From assembly GCF_000745965.1 (NCBI RefSeq), contig NZ_JQKI01000020.1, positions 48,066 to 112,065 of the forward strand: a stretch of 64,000 nt of DNA, read 5' to 3'. The notes below the pieces were generated by a model. It did not search any database. It was given only the letters and a program-made list of their open reading frames with translations, and was not told where the DNA came from. Below are positions 43,587 through 52,057 of the stretch, in pieces. The translations under genes and the position numbers were made by a program. Positions within the stretch are counted from its first letter, which is position 1, and every line of letters begins with the position of its first letter. The DNA comes from Edaphobacter aggregans DSM 19364 (lineage in GTDB: Bacteria > Acidobacteriota > Terriglobia > Terriglobales > Acidobacteriaceae).

Positions 43587-45790
43587 CGCAGATACGCCTC
43601 AGTCAAACCCCCATCCACCGGGATCAGATGCCCCGTCGTGCACCGCGCCAGCGGCCCCGCGAGAAACATAATCGCCTGCGCACAGTCCTTCGGATCGATC
43701 GGCTGATGCGTCAGCGTACGGGTCGCATAAAACTTCGCCAGCTCGTTCCGAAGATCGTCATCGCTTCCCTGCTCATCGAAGGGGAGGTTGTACTTCTTCA
43801 ACGACGCAATCACACGGTCGCGCGGAAACATCGTCGATCCCTTCACCACCGTCGCCGGCGAGATTCCGTTCACCCGCACCTTCGGAGCAAGGCTCACCGC
43901 CAGCTCCCGCACCAGGTGGCTCAACGCAGCCTTGCTCACATCGTACGCCTCGCTGCCGCGCTTCGCGACGACCGCATTGGCCGAGCTGGTCAGCACCACG
44001 CTGCCGTCGATTCCCTGCTCTTTGAATATCCTCGAAGCCTCATCTGTGAGCAGATAGTTCGCCGTAACATTCACCTCAAGCGTCAGGGCCCACTGCGCGT
44101 CCGTGATGATTCCATCCGGCGACGACGGAAACAGCGCTGCCGTATTGATCAGGATGTCCATTCCGCCAAACTGCTTGACGGTCGCATCGAGCGCGTCCTT
44201 GATCGCCTTGCGGTCCCGGATGTCGATGCTGGTCCAGCCGACCGCTTCTTTACCGGCAATTGCGCTGGCCTCTTCCGCGACAGCTTCGGCGCCCTGCACG
44301 TCACGGTCGGCGACCATCACGTGCGCTCCGCGCTCCGCAGCTAGCAGCGCGACCTCACGGCCGATGCCGCTTCCTCCGCCGACGATCAGCGCTATCCTGC
44401 GGCTCAGCTCCTTCTCGGGTGGCTGGCGGCGAATCTTCGCCTCTTCGAGCTTCCAATACTCGATCCGGAAGGCCTCGCTCGGCGGCAGCGCAACATAGTT
44501 CTCATACATCGAGAACTGGTCGGCCGAAGCAGCCGGCCCAGCCTGCGGGATATCCGTGCACGTCACCCCGGCACCCAGTACCCCGGCGCCCTGCATCACA
44601 CCAATCGCATTGATGTAGAACTCGCCGGTGATGCGCGCCTCGGTCTTGTTCTTGCCGAAGCTGAACATCCCTACCCCCGGGACCAGCACTACAGTAGGAC
44701 TCGCATCACGGATCGCGGGTGAGTCCTTGAGCGCGTGCGTCGCATAGTACTCCGCATACTCCGCGCGATACATCTCGAGCGCCGTCTCGATCAGTTCTTT
44801 TATCTCAGCAGGGTCACCGGTCGGATTCCACTTGATGAACATAGGACGGATCTTCGTGCGGATGAAGTGGTCGGGGCAGCTCGTGCCCAGATGCGCCAGC
44901 TTCTCCGCGCTTTCGGAGTTGACGAAGTTCAACACCTGCGGCGCGTCCGAGTAGCTTCCGATCCACCGCTGCCTCCGCGAGACCGCGCCCCGGAGATACG
45001 GCATGATCGCCGCCGCAATCTCCGCGCGGTCATCGCGCGCCTTCGTCTTCTGGCCGCTGAACGGCTTGTATTCCACCGCCGAACCATGACGTTCGATGAA
45101 CTGACCAAGCTGATCGATGATGGTGATGGTATTCAGATAGCTTTCGCGCTGGGTGCTGCCCCACGTAAATAGCCCGTGGCCGCCCAGCACGACACCATCA
45201 CACCGCGGAGTCTCGGCGACGATCTTCTTCAGCATCATGCCCAGCTCGAATCCCGGCCGCTGCCAGGGCAGCCAAGCGAGCTTGTGGCCGAACTCCTTAT
45301 TGAACTTCTCCATCTTGACCTTGCCGTTGGCCGACGCTGCGAGCGCGATCCCCCAGTCCGGGTGCAGGTGGTCCACATGAGGGAACGGCAGATAGCCGTG
45401 CAGGGAAGTATCGATCGACGCTGCCACCGGGTTATTCCCGAACGTGCACAGCGGATACATCTCCACCATCTCGTCTTCGAGATCGACTCCCTTGTAAATC
45501 TTTTCGAGCGCGAGCAGCTTATCGAGATACAGCGTCGCGAAGCCGGAGCGCTTGATGCTGCCCAGATCACCACCGCTTCCCTTCACCCAGAGGATCTTCT
45601 TCGTCTGTCCGTCGAGCGAATCGACCTGATCGATCTTTGAGCTCGTATTGCCGCCACCGAAGTTGGTAATGCGCAGATCCGATCCCAGCAGGTTCGAGCG
45701 ATATCGCAGCAGCTCCGGTTCATCCAGCTTCGACGCGACCGCGTCATCCCACCGATCCTCTAAAAACCGGAGTCCGCTTGTTGTCACCAT
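43583..45790 (-). CDS. rhaEW: Bifunctional rhamnulose-1-phosphate aldolase / lactaldehyde dehydrogenase
   Basis: The 735-residue fusion has two parts. The N-terminal class II aldolase/adducin-like domain (about 1-430) has ITNFGGGNTSSKI, WVKGSGGDLGSI, HGYLPFPHVDHLHPDWGIAL with metal histidines, and GHGLFTWGSTQRES. The C-terminal short-chain dehydrogenase (about 470-735) has LIVGGGSGIGREVALLAAERGAHVMVADRD and YDVSKAALSHLVREL with the YxxxK pair. It splits rhamnulose-1-phosphate to DHAP and L-lactaldehyde and oxidises the latter. GAGGA precedes the ATG. It shares a transcript with rhaB; a TTTC-N6-GAAA repeat lies 77 bp upstream. Confidence 0.95.
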   Translation of the reverse strand: MVTTSGLRFLEDRWDDAVASKLDEPELLRYRSNLLGSDLRITNFGGGNTSSKIDQVDSLDGQTKKILWVKGSGGDLGSIKRSGFATLYLDKLLALEKIYKGVDLEDEMVEMYPLCTFGNNPVAASIDTSLHGYLPFPHVDHLHPDWGIALAASANGKVKMEKFNKEFGHKLAWLPWQRPGFELGMMLKKIVAETPRCDGVVLGGHGLFTWGSTQRESYLNTITIIDQLGQFIERHGSAVEYKPFSGQKTKARDDRAEIAAAIMPYLRGAVSRRQRWIGSYSDAPQVLNFVNSESAEKLAHLGTSCPDHFIRTKIRPMFIKWNPTGDPAEIKELIETALEMYRAEYAEYYATHALKDSPAIRDASPTVVLVPGVGMFSFGKNKTEARITGEFYINAIGVMQGAGVLGAGVTCTDIPQAGPAASADQFSMYENYVALPPSEAFRIEYWKLEEAKIRRQPPEKELSRRIALIVGGGSGIGREVALLAAERGAHVMVADRDVQGAEAVAEEASAIAGKEAVGWTSIDIRDRKAIKDALDATVKQFGGMDILINTAALFPSSPDGIITDAQWALTLEVNVTANYLLTDEASRIFKEQGIDGSVVLTSSANAVVAKRGSEAYDVSKAALSHLVRELAVSLAPKVRVNGISPATVVKGSTMFPRDRVIASLKKYNLPFDEQGSDDDLRNELAKFYATRTLTHQPIDPKDCAQAIMFLAGPLARCTTGHLIPVDGGLTEAYLR

Positions 45791-45866
45791 GGAGAGTCCT
45801 CAATCTTCTGCCCGGAACACGGGTCTTAGGCATATCATTCCACAGGCAAGATCAATACAGCAACTA

Positions 45867-45880
45867 TTTCCAATGTGAAA
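45867..45880. promoter_or_regulatory. Candidate operator upstream of rhaEW
   Basis: TTTC-CAATGT-GAAA is a 4 bp-arm inverted repeat in the gap between the regulator gene and rhaEW. The same TTTC-N6-GAAA form occurs at 47073-47086 upstream of the regulator. Short symmetric sites like these can arise by chance. Confidence 0.3.
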
Positions 45881-45924
45881 ACCGCTCGTGATCGCTCACC
45901 GAGATGCGGTGCGGAGATCTGCAA

Positions 45925-47013
45925 TTACGAGAGTGATTCCCGCGTCACCATCTTGTGCGCCACATAGTTATAGGGCGGCACCATCTGTCCCCGCAAGAGG
46001 GACAGGCCAAGATGAATCAGGTTCGGGCCATAGGAGCCTGCCTCGTGCGATACCGAGCCGATCAAAGGCGAGCCATCCCTCTTCATCTCTGCAATCGCCT
46101 CTGCGATGCAATCCTGGCCAACGATGGCGACGTGCTTCTGCCGCTTGTGCTCCCGAACCGCATCCACGGCTCCCAGCGCGCTCGAATCGGTAGCCGCCGC
46201 GATCAGGATGCGCCTGTCCTTCGGATGCCGCTGCAGGAAGTCCGAGATCACCTTCCTGCTCTTATCGCGCATACCACGCCCATCGATCCGAACGAAGGAC
46301 TCCACCGGAAGATCGGGAATGCCGCTGCGTACGCCTTCGAGCGCGCCCGTAATTCTGCTCTGCACTAGTTGTCCCGCCTCTGGCAGATCGAGACCGAGCA
46401 CCCAATCGACCTTGCCGTCCCAGTTCTTTGTCGCATATGCCGAGAGTGTCTCTCCTGCCTCGATCCCTACCCGGTAATTATCGACACCAAAATACGTCGC
46501 GTGGGGATGCGGAATGTCGATCGCGATAAGGGGAATCTTCGCCTCGGCAAGCTTGTCTCCGATCATCGGGGCAACCTCTTCCTCAACCTGGAACTCGATC
46601 ACCAGGTCTACCCTGCTCCGGACAAACTCCTCCGCATTCTTGAGCGCGGTCGCCGCATCGTAACGATTATCCAGCACTAGCAAATCCACCCCGACGGAGG
46701 CCGCAGCCGCCCTCAGGCTCTCTGTCACCTCATTCGAGAAGGGCATATCCGCGCTCTGCCCCGCAAACCCAAAACGCATCTTCTTCGGCCGCGTCACCTG
46801 GCGGTACAACCCATCGGGGGACTGCGAAAGATATCCGCGATGCACGAAGGTCTTCAACACACGGTAGACGGTCGTCTTCGAAATTCTCGTCTGCCGGTGA
46901 ATTGCCTCCAGCGTCATCGGCTGGTTTTCTGACTGCAACAGTTCAAGAATATCCAGCGCCTTCGACAGCACCGGGATCAGATAGAGCCTCTTTATCGTTC
47001 TTCTTACGGCCAT
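45925..47013 (-). CDS. IclR-type HTH fused to a periplasmic-binding-protein (PBP1) domain; rhamnose regulator candidate
   Basis: The protein has 362 residues from MAVRRTIKRLYLIPVLSKAL. An upstream GTG at 47025 is possible, but GAGAGATT sits right before this ATG. Residues about 10-75 form an IclR winged helix (IPVLSKALDILELLQSENQPMTLEAIHRQTRISKTTVYRVLKTFVHRGYLSQ). The rest is a sugar-binding PBP1 fold of the LacI/RbsB type (FGFAGQSADMPFSNEVTESLR, VDLVIEFQVEEEVAPMI, IPLIAIDIPHPHATYFGVDNYRVGIEAGETL, AAATDSSALGAVDAVREH, AIVGQDCIAEAIAEMKRDGSPLIGSVSHEAGSYG). LacI proteins have a different HTH, so this is an unusual combination. Its position between rhaEW and rhaI suggests rhamnose or rhamnulose as effector. 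Confidence 0.85.
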   Translation of the reverse strand: MAVRRTIKRLYLIPVLSKALDILELLQSENQPMTLEAIHRQTRISKTTVYRVLKTFVHRGYLSQSPDGLYRQVTRPKKMRFGFAGQSADMPFSNEVTESLRAAAASVGVDLLVLDNRYDAATALKNAEEFVRSRVDLVIEFQVEEEVAPMIGDKLAEAKIPLIAIDIPHPHATYFGVDNYRVGIEAGETLSAYATKNWDGKVDWVLGLDLPEAGQLVQSRITGALEGVRSGIPDLPVESFVRIDGRGMRDKSRKVISDFLQRHPKDRRILIAAATDSSALGAVDAVREHKRQKHVAIVGQDCIAEAIAEMKRDGSPLIGSVSHEAGSYGPNLIHLGLSLLRGQMVPPYNYVAHKMVTRESLS

Positions 47014-47072
47014 AATCTCTCGCACAGAAAATAACTACGCAGTGGCTCCCATTATGCGGCACATCGATTCGG

Positions 47073-47086
47073 TTTCGGTAATGAAA
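47073..47086. promoter_or_regulatory. Candidate operator upstream of the IclR/PBP1 regulator
   Basis: TTTC-GGTAAT-GAAA inverted repeat, 59 bp upstream of the regulator start and downstream of rhaI. It pairs in form with 45867-45880. Confidence 0.3.
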
Positions 47087-47147
47087 TGCGCCACTATCCG
47101 TTTCATGAACCTCGCTCTGCGCCCTGGGATCACCGGCCGTACCGCCA

Positions 47148-48353
47148 CTACGCGTAGCTTGAGACGCTCTGTGCGTTCGCGCCCTTTCTCTCTCGCGCAA
47201 TCTTCTCAACATACCCGCTCTCGGCCAACGCCTCCAGAGGATCTGCCGGCAACCCGCGCGCGATGCGCCACTCCCGCACAAACGGTCGCACATCCTGCCA
47301 GAACGCACTGCGGAAACACTCCTCAGCCTCGACCAGTCTGCAGGCATCCTGCAACTCGGCCAGACGTTCCTGATCGATCAGCGATGCCTTTGCATAGAGT
47401 TCCTGCGCCGTCACCACCGTCTGCACCATCGCCTCCATCTTGCCTTTCATATTGTGGCTTTGGTCGATCATGAAGGCGATCTCCGCCCGCTCGCTCTCCC
47501 TGGCACTCACAATCTCGTGGAGGATGCGGAACACCTGGTAGGGATCGATGGAGCCCAACGTCAGATCGTCGTCCGCATACTTGCGATCGTTGAAGTGGAA
47601 TCCACCCAGAGCTCCCAGGTGCAGCAGCCACGCGACGATCTGCTCGATATTTGTTCCCTGATAGTGATGTCCGGTATCCACCAGCACCTTGGCCTTAGGC
47701 CCTGCACGCCGCGCGAGTTCCAGGGCCATTCCCCAGTCGGCGATGTCGGTGTGATAGAACGCCGGCTCAAACGGCTTATACTCTACCAGCATTCGTTGAT
47801 CCGACCCCAGGGCGGCATGCGTGGCCGCTAGAACCTCCTCCATCCACGCGATGCGCCGCCGTACACTCTGCGCTCCGGGGTAGTTCGATCCATCCGCGAT
47901 CCAAAGCGATACATCCTTCGAACCAAGCGCGCGCGCAATCTCCACCGAATCCAGCAAATGAGTCAGCGCATTCTTGCGGATCTCCGGGTCGGGATTTGCG
48001 ATTGATCCGTACTTGTACCCCTGGTCCTGGAACAGATTTGGATTGATCGATCCTGCCCGCACCCCATACTTCTTCTCGAGAGCATGGATCGCCGACACGT
48101 CCTGTTTGCCTCCGGGCAGGTCCCACAAGACGTGCAGCGCCACCGTGGGGCTTGCGCCAGTCAGGGCATTAACCTGCGAAGCATCGGAGAACTTCTCCTC
48201 AATCGTCGTCGCCGCAGCATCCTGCAGAAACTTTCCGAAGCGGGTCCCGGTATTGGCAAATCCCCAGGAAGGCACCTCGATCCGAAAGCTGTCCAGGGCA
48301 CTCCAGACCTTCTCCGTACTCCGCTCCGCCGCACCTGCACCATTCGTTGTCAT
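47148..48353 (-). CDS. rhaI: L-rhamnose isomerase (RhaI type)
   Basis: The 401-residue TIM-barrel metalloenzyme converts L-rhamnose to L-rhamnulose. It is of the Pseudomonas stutzeri RhaI type rather than the E. coli RhaA type. Metal-site strands are LVEYKPFEPAFYHTDIADWG (Glu), VLVDTGHHYQGTNIEQIVAWLL (Asp and His), GFHFNDRKYADDDLTLGSIDPYQVF (His and Asp cluster) and MIDQSHNMKGKMEAMVQTV. It is divergent from rhaT, with 116 bp between starts, and is followed by the regulator gene on the same strand. Confidence 0.95.
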   Translation of the reverse strand: MTTNGAGAAERSTEKVWSALDSFRIEVPSWGFANTGTRFGKFLQDAAATTIEEKFSDASQVNALTGASPTVALHVLWDLPGGKQDVSAIHALEKKYGVRAGSINPNLFQDQGYKYGSIANPDPEIRKNALTHLLDSVEIARALGSKDVSLWIADGSNYPGAQSVRRRIAWMEEVLAATHAALGSDQRMLVEYKPFEPAFYHTDIADWGMALELARRAGPKAKVLVDTGHHYQGTNIEQIVAWLLHLGALGGFHFNDRKYADDDLTLGSIDPYQVFRILHEIVSARESERAEIAFMIDQSHNMKGKMEAMVQTVVTAQELYAKASLIDQERLAELQDACRLVEAEECFRSAFWQDVRPFVREWRIARGLPADPLEALAESGYVEKIARERKGANAQSVSSYA

Positions 48354-48469
48354 CTCGCTGCCTCGCCACCTGAAGACTCTTGAGTAGAAATATACTCCCT
48401 ATTGAAACGATTCCCTATAATGGTACGCTCTGACCGAGGAACATCCATCAGGCAGCCAACGAGGGACAC
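48354..48469. promoter_or_regulatory. Divergent promoter region rhaI / rhaT
   Basis: The region contains TATAAT (48416-48421) in good position for a -10 towards rhaT, although no matching -35 is clear. GAGTAGAAATATACTC (48382-48397) is an imperfect palindrome. ATTGAAACGATTCC may be an operator half. GAGGGA lies 3 nt before the rhaT GTG. Confidence 0.4.
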
Positions 48470-49663
48470 GTGGGACCAAATCCATTCATCGGCGTCATCT
48501 ATCACTGGGTCGGAGGCTTTGCCTCCGCGACGAACTTCATTCCCTTCCGAGGCATCAAGCGCTGGTCCTGGGAGATCTACTGGCTCATCCAGGGCTTCGC
48601 CGCCTGGATCGTCGCGCCGCTTATCCTTGCGGCGATCTTCGTTCCTCATCTCGCTTCGATCCTCCACGAAGCCTATGCCACCAAGCCCGAGAGCATCTTC
48701 TACGCCCTCCTCTGGGGAGCGCTCTGGGGAGTCGGCGGACTGACCTTCGGCCTCGCCATCCGCTATCTCGGCATCGCACTCGGATACGCCATCGCTCTTG
48801 GTCTTTGCACAGCTTTCGGAACTCTCATCCCTCCTATTTACGACGGCTCCATCAGAACAATCGTCCATGAAACCTCGGGCCTGATCATCCTACTCGGTGT
48901 TCTCATCTGCCTCATTGCCGTCGCGGTCAATGGAGCCGCTGGCCTCTCCAAGGAAAACGAGATTACCCCGGAAGAGAAGGCCGAGGCAGGCGAGACCGAC
49001 TATAGCTTTGGCAAGGGCATCGCCGTCGCCATCTTCGCCGGCATCATGAGTTCCTTCTTCGCCTTTGGACTCAAGGCCGGGGCTCCGATCGGCGACATCG
49101 CCAAGCGTGAGTTGCTTGCCAACCACCATCTCGACCTCTGGCAGAATCTCCCCGTCCTCATCGTCGTTCTGTGGGGAGGCTTCCTGACCAACTTCATCTG
49201 GTCCGCCATCCTCATCATCAAAAACAGTTCCATCAAGCAGTTTCTCGGTGCTCCCGGCCACAACCCCATGCGTGCCACGCACGCTTCAGGCGATACGCTC
49301 GTCGACTTCGATCCTCTGGACGCCTCCACCTACGACCAACTCGCTCCCAAGACCCTCGCGGCCAACTATATCTTCGCCGCTCTCGCCGGAGTTGTCTGGT
49401 ACTTTCAATTCTTCTTCTACTCCATGGGCCAGACCAAGATGGGCAAGTACGACTTCTCCAGCTGGACCCTTCATATGGCGAGCATCATCATCTTCGCCAC
49501 TCTCTGGGGCCTCTTTCTGAAGGAATGGCACGGCACCAGTCGCCGCACCAAACTCCTCGTCTCCTGCGGCCTCTTCCTCCTGATCGGCTCCACGGTAGTG
49601 GTCGGTTATGGCAACTACCTGAAAGCCGTTCAAGATGGAATCCCGACCGTCTCCGCGCAATAG
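48470..49663 (+). CDS. rhaT: L-rhamnose/proton symporter
   Basis: The 397-residue inner-membrane transporter has about ten helices of the DMT superfamily. It shows the RhaT signatures PFIGVIYHWVGGFASATNFIPFRGIKRWSWEIYWL, ALLWGALWGVGGLTFGLAIRYLGIALGYAIALGLCTAFGTLIPP, FFAFGLKAGAPIGDIAKREL, LWGGFLTNFIWSAILI, and GVVWYFQFFFYSMGQTKMG. It imports free L-rhamnose with protons. The start is GTG. It is transcribed away from rhaI, so uptake and first catabolic step probably share control. Confidence 0.95.
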   Translation: MGPNPFIGVIYHWVGGFASATNFIPFRGIKRWSWEIYWLIQGFAAWIVAPLILAAIFVPHLASILHEAYATKPESIFYALLWGALWGVGGLTFGLAIRYLGIALGYAIALGLCTAFGTLIPPIYDGSIRTIVHETSGLIILLGVLICLIAVAVNGAAGLSKENEITPEEKAEAGETDYSFGKGIAVAIFAGIMSSFFAFGLKAGAPIGDIAKRELLANHHLDLWQNLPVLIVVLWGGFLTNFIWSAILIIKNSSIKQFLGAPGHNPMRATHASGDTLVDFDPLDASTYDQLAPKTLAANYIFAALAGVVWYFQFFFYSMGQTKMGKYDFSSWTLHMASIIIFATLWGLFLKEWHGTSRRTKLLVSCGLFLLIGSTVVVGYGNYLKAVQDGIPTVSAQ

Positions 49664-49732
49664 CTCGAAGCGCAGAGCGGTACGCTTCAACGGAGATGGC
49701 GGGCGTCTGCTTGAAGTACCGAGTCCGCCCTG

Positions 49733-50420
49733 TCAAACAATCTCCTGCCTAGAATGTGAACCTTCCAGAGAAGAACTGAAAGGCACGCGAATCACACTGG
49801 CGAAGTTGAGGGTCCCGAAGGTAGCGCTGTTGTTTACATTGACCGGGATCGTGTTGTTCGAAGCATTGCTTCCGAACGTCACGGTATTCGTGACATTCTG
49901 GCAATCGACCCCGAAGACAAACTTAGCCCGTTCCGTAATGTCGAAGGTGCTGCGCAGAGCGCTGGTGAGGCGGTTCATGCTCGGACCATGCAGGCCATAG
50001 GGAGCAATGCGAGTAAGGTTGCTGATCATGAACGTACCGGAGTTGCAGTACGGCCCTGTGCTCGCGGCACAGGGAACACCTCCGGCGCCGGTACCTGGAC
50101 TAGCGCTGGACAATGCTCCCGTCAGGTAGCTCTTGGTTCCCAGCGTGGCTGCAGTAACGCCGTCGCCCCATCCCCCACCCTGGCGCGGGTTGCCTCCGAT
50201 GAAGTTCGGGTTGGCATCCGGCATACAGGTACCCGCACCCACGTTCTGAGTGGTGGCGTTGCAAGTACCCACGATCGCCAACGGAATGCCCGAGGAGTAT
50301 TGGAAGATGTTCGAAAACTCCCACCCGCCAAGCAGCGCGCGAACCCAGAAGTGGTCTCCACCAATCTTGCCTTTGCCGAAGGGAAGTTCATATACGCCGA
50401 ATCGACAGACCCGCGTAGGG
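49733..50420 (-). pseudogene. C-terminal fragment of an Oar-like TonB-dependent receptor
   Basis: From about 50400 the minus strand reads GVYELPFGKGKIGG, VRALLGGWEFSNIFQYSSGIPLAIVGTCN, then CMPDANPNFIGG, a long glycine/threonine loop, IAPYGLHGPSMNRLTSALRSTFDITERAKFVFGVDCQNVTNTVTFG, typical of the last strands of acidobacterial carboxypeptidase-regulatory-like receptors (compare 57020-60466). There is no plug or N-terminus, and the final beta-strand ends abnormally (VIRVPFSSSLEG). It is a broken copy. Confidence 0.75.
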
Positions 50421-50488
50421 AGCGCGCTTCGGGATTGAATTGTTGATAGTAGTGATCTGGAGAACAGCCAAGAACATACCGCGCTTCC

Positions 50489-51091
50489 TCATCGTTCGTT
50501 TGCGACGCCCTTGAGGCCCTCAGACGCGAGGCGGCGCAAAAGGCGGCCGGCGCTGGCGGCCAAGTCCCCAGGTAGCTCGGCCGAGACGGGCTCGCTAGCT
50601 CGCACCACCTGTGTATGGACCACGCGGTCGGTCCCAGTGATCTGAAACTCCACAGCCCCGACGAGTCGCGTCCCTCCCGCGGACTCTAGATCCCAGACCA
50701 GGAGTGTCGCGGCCAGCGCGGGAGCACGGCCAGCGTCGACAAGGCGGATAGCGGGACTCGACGCCACTTCGATGCGCAGTGCCGTGTCCAGATACCTGTC
50801 AGGAGCGGACGACCATCGCCAGACAGAGTCCTCGGTCAACTCACCATCCGGTTGCTGGTGCAGTACCCGGCGGCCGATGTGTCCGCGTGCTTGTGTATCG
50901 AGCAGCCGGACAGCGGCGGCATTGGGAACCTTGGTCACTTGCCTCGCTGGCTCGGGCAGTTGCGGCTCGAGCAGTTGCGGCTCGATCATGCGGGTGGGTG
51001 CCGTATCGGGGCGCCGAAGGCGACAGGCGACTGCCCCCAGGCAGGCGATCGTGAGCAGGAGACAGAACCCTAGTCGGGGCACACGAATCAT
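50489..51091 (-). CDS. PqiC/YmbA-like lipoprotein of an Mla-type transport system
   Basis: The 200-residue protein has a lipoprotein signal (LGFCLLLTIACLGAVAC, lipidated cysteine about 23) and an ABC-type transport auxiliary fold (APDRYLDTALRIEVASS, LAATLLVWDLESAGGTRLVGAVEFQIT). Such proteins sit at the outer membrane and partner MCE-domain proteins. Its ATG overlaps the MlaD-like stop as TAATG, so it is the last gene of the four-gene operon. Confidence 0.8.
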   Translation of the reverse strand: MIRVPRLGFCLLLTIACLGAVACRLRRPDTAPTRMIEPQLLEPQLPEPARQVTKVPNAAAVRLLDTQARGHIGRRVLHQQPDGELTEDSVWRWSSAPDRYLDTALRIEVASSPAIRLVDAGRAPALAATLLVWDLESAGGTRLVGAVEFQITGTDRVVHTQVVRASEPVSAELPGDLAASAGRLLRRLASEGLKGVANER

Positions 51092-52053
51092 TAGCGTTTC
51101 ACCTTAGCTGGTCGTAGACCATGGACCACCGACTCGGGTTGATCCTCGAGCAGCCGCGCAAGATCGCGCATCTCTTCGAGCGAATCCTGGATGGCAGGCA
51201 AGGAACGTCGGAGATCGTCCGCCGCAAGCCTGGAATTCTCCGCCGCTTCGCGCGCCGATTGGTTCACGGCCGGAAAGTCTGCGCCCTTAATCGCGGCCCG
51301 AGCCTCTTCAGAGAACTTGACCAAAGTCCCCTCGGTGCCGATTACCCCATCCAACTCAGACCTGATCTGTTCGATCTGCGTAGTTGTCGTTGCAAAGAAT
51401 TTCCGCGAGTCTGCGCTCAGCGCTGGTAGGTCGCTGTCCTGCACAATGCGCTCGACGTTAGTGAAGAATCGGTCGCTTCGGTCGAGGCTATCGGGAACCC
51501 TGGCAACAATCTCCTTGAGAGTTTGTAGCGTCGCTTCCGCGCGATCCAAAAGCGCAGGCAGCCGATCCTGCACAGTCTGAAACGTCGAGGGCATCGACGG
51601 CACGTAAGGCCGACTCGGTGTGAACCCAAGGTCCATCGGTGGAGGGGGATTTTGCGGAACATCGAGCAGCAGGTATGCCTCCCCCGTCACCGGGTTGGCC
51701 ACGGTCCGGGCCCGAAGGCGAGGAAAGGTGCCTCCAATATCAGTAATCGTCCGGATCCTGGTGACATCCAGGCCAACGGTATTGAGGCGGTCGAGGAACA
51801 CCTCGAAGTCGATTTCGACGATGGTCCCCTGTGCGTCCACACGCAATTCTGTGACTTGGCCGATGTGGACGCCCCTGAACAGTACCGGGCTCGAAACGTC
51901 CAGGCCCCTGACGTTCTCGGTGGTATAGGTGACCATGCCGATCACGTCACGGCTCCTCATCCGTTGGATGAAGAGCACCGCCGTGGCTAGGACAACAACC
52001 AGTACGACAACGATGAACAAGCCCAGTCGCGCATAACTTTTCTCGACGGCCAT
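51091..52053 (-). CDS. mlaD: MCE-domain (MlaD-like) lipid-binding protein
   Basis: The protein has 320 residues from MAVEKSYARLGLFIVVVLVVVLATAVLFIQRM, with GGGAGGAT 7 nt upstream; a longer frame start is rejected. After the single N-terminal helix comes one MCE domain (MVTYTTENVRGLDVSSPVLFRGVHIGQVTELRVDAQGTIVEIDFEVF, then AYLLLDVP). A long helical C-terminus follows, probably a tunnel or needle region. It would carry phospholipids between membranes together with the permease and ATPase encoded just upstream. Confidence 0.88.
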   Translation of the reverse strand: MAVEKSYARLGLFIVVVLVVVLATAVLFIQRMRSRDVIGMVTYTTENVRGLDVSSPVLFRGVHIGQVTELRVDAQGTIVEIDFEVFLDRLNTVGLDVTRIRTITDIGGTFPRLRARTVANPVTGEAYLLLDVPQNPPPPMDLGFTPSRPYVPSMPSTFQTVQDRLPALLDRAEATLQTLKEIVARVPDSLDRSDRFFTNVERIVQDSDLPALSADSRKFFATTTTQIEQIRSELDGVIGTEGTLVKFSEEARAAIKGADFPAVNQSAREAAENSRLAADDLRRSLPAIQDSLEEMRDLARLLEDQPESVVHGLRPAKVKR

Positions 52054-52057
52054 TCGG

